Positions 63,335-64,000 of a stretch of 64,000 nt of DNA are shown here, piece by piece. The position numbers were made by a program, and so were the translations under genes. Below the pieces are notes generated by a model, which did no database searches, was not told the DNA's origin, and saw only the letters and a program-made list of their open reading frames with translations. The number at the start of each line of letters is the position of its first letter. The stretch's first letter is position 1. Source of the stretch: an uncultured Anaeroplasma sp. (GTDB lineage Bacteria > Bacillota_I > Bacilli_A > Acholeplasmatales > Anaeroplasmataceae). The stretch spans positions 1 through 64,000 of the forward strand of contig CAMEJG010000003.1 in NCBI GenBank assembly GCA_945919465.1. Direction: 5' to 3'.

Positions 63335-64000
63335 ATGAAGGTTTTTGTTAGAGCTCAGGATTTTGGAAAAAAGGATCCTGTAAGTCTTGCCAAGGAAATA
63401 AAGGCTGTTGGCTTTGATGGACTTCAGCTAGCAATAAATAAGGCAATTGAAGGTGAAACAGCCTGGTATGGTGAATTAAGTGAAGAAAGAGCTAAAGAAA
63501 TAGCTAATGCATTTTTAAATGAAGGATTAGAAATTCCATTAATTGGTTCTTATTTTAATCCAGTTCATTCAAATAAAGAATTAGTTAAAAAGAATATTCA
63601 GAAATTTAAAATGCATTTAGAATATTCTCACTTCTTCAATACAAAATATATAGGTACTGAAACTGGCTCTTATAATGATGATAAATGGACCTATAATCCC
63701 TTAAATAGAACTGAGGAAGCATTTAATATTGTTGTTAGTACTTTTAAAGAGCTTGCAGCATATGCTAAAGAGGTTAATTCTAATTTATCAATTGAAGGTG
63801 CAGATGGACATTGTATGTATTCTCCTAAGCAATTAAAAAGATTCTTTGATGAGGTAGATAATGGTCATTTATTTATTACAGTTGATGTTTATAATTTTTT
63901 AAATGAAGAAAATTATAGTAAAGAATATCAACATCAAATTATTGATGAATGCATTAGTCTATTTGGTAATAAAATTAAAAATATTCATCTAAAGGATTTC
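63335..64000 (+). CDS. Sugar phosphate isomerase/epimerase family protein, C-terminus cut by the window edge
   Basis: A frame open from ATG 63335 (GGAGG eight bases upstream) to the right edge, 222 residues so far, beginning MKVFVRAQDFGKKDP. It is a xylose-isomerase-like TIM barrel: FDGLQLA in the first strands, then likely metal ligands Glu (SIEGADGH), Asp (TVDVYNF) and His (IHLKDF at the edge). Such enzymes isomerise or epimerise sugars or sugar acids; the substrate is not readable from the sequence. It is divergent from the DJ-1 family gene. Confidence 0.85.
   Translation, partial: MKVFVRAQDFGKKDPVSLAKEIKAVGFDGLQLAINKAIEGETAWYGELSEERAKEIANAFLNEGLEIPLIGSYFNPVHSNKELVKKNIQKFKMHLEYSHFFNTKYIGTETGSYNDDKWTYNPLNRTEEAFNIVVSTFKELAAYAKEVNSNLSIEGADGHCMYSPKQLKRFFDEVDNGHLFITVDVYNFLNEENYSKEYQHQIIDECISLFGNKIKNIHLKDF

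Overview
The window is very A+T-rich and reads as a low-GC Firmicute, probably one of the host-associated Bacilli lineages near Erysipelotrichales or the relatives of the Mollicutes. This placement rests on gene content and signals: a recU-penicillin-binding protein pair, a PyrR-type pyrimidine attenuator, AGGAGG ribosome binding sites, BioY, PyrK/PyrD, and normal use of TGA as a stop (for example jetC and fabG). A class A penicillin-binding protein shows that the cell makes peptidoglycan. Nearly all genes lie on the minus strand in a few long operons. No transposase, prophage or CRISPR array was seen.

Region by region. 1-188 is the start of an unrecognised gene cut by the left edge. 388-10995 (minus) is a fatty acid synthesis operon: a carrier protein, a double ketosynthase, fabG, fabZ, an iron-sulfur flavoprotein, bioY, a second carrier protein, accB, accC, accD, accA, fabD and birA. 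A divergent TetR-type regulator (11125-11676) and a 16-bp palindrome lie at its head. 11926-18371 (minus) is a shikimate/tyrosine operon (tyrA, aroB, aroA, chorismate mutase, aroE, aroC, a GltD-like oxidoreductase) that opens with a tiny leader ORF. 18495-20767 holds a nucleobase permease and a DegV-like protein. 20895-24405 is a heterodimeric ABC exporter, followed by nfo. 25370-29635 holds pyk, pfkA and a PPi-dependent phosphofructokinase. 29730-34622 holds patB, a DUF3737 protein, a Nudix hydrolase, tRNA-Arg and tRNA-Asp, an RsuA-family enzyme and galE. 34730-38656 is one giant ABC ATPase-permease. 38844-48161 is a complete de novo UMP operon (pyrB, pyrC, carA, carB, pyrK, pyrD, pyrF, pyrE) behind a PyrR-type leader. 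48347-50983 is pepF with two small genes. 51051-57832 is a Wadjet (JetABCD) plasmid-defence operon with an additional fifth gene. 58062-64000 holds a trigger-factor-like protein without a ribosome-binding domain, recU, a class A PBP, a coiled-coil protein, tRNA-Arg, a DJ-1 family protein and a partial sugar isomerase.

The most unusual items are these. First, the 797-residue fusion of an active ketosynthase to a second ketosynthase fold lacking all three catalytic residues, in the manner of a chain length factor. Second, the extra gene at the end of the Wadjet operon, whose stop codon lies beyond its own intrinsic terminator. Third, the fatty acid operon itself, which has no fabH and no recognisable enoyl reductase but does carry an iron-sulfur flavoprotein.
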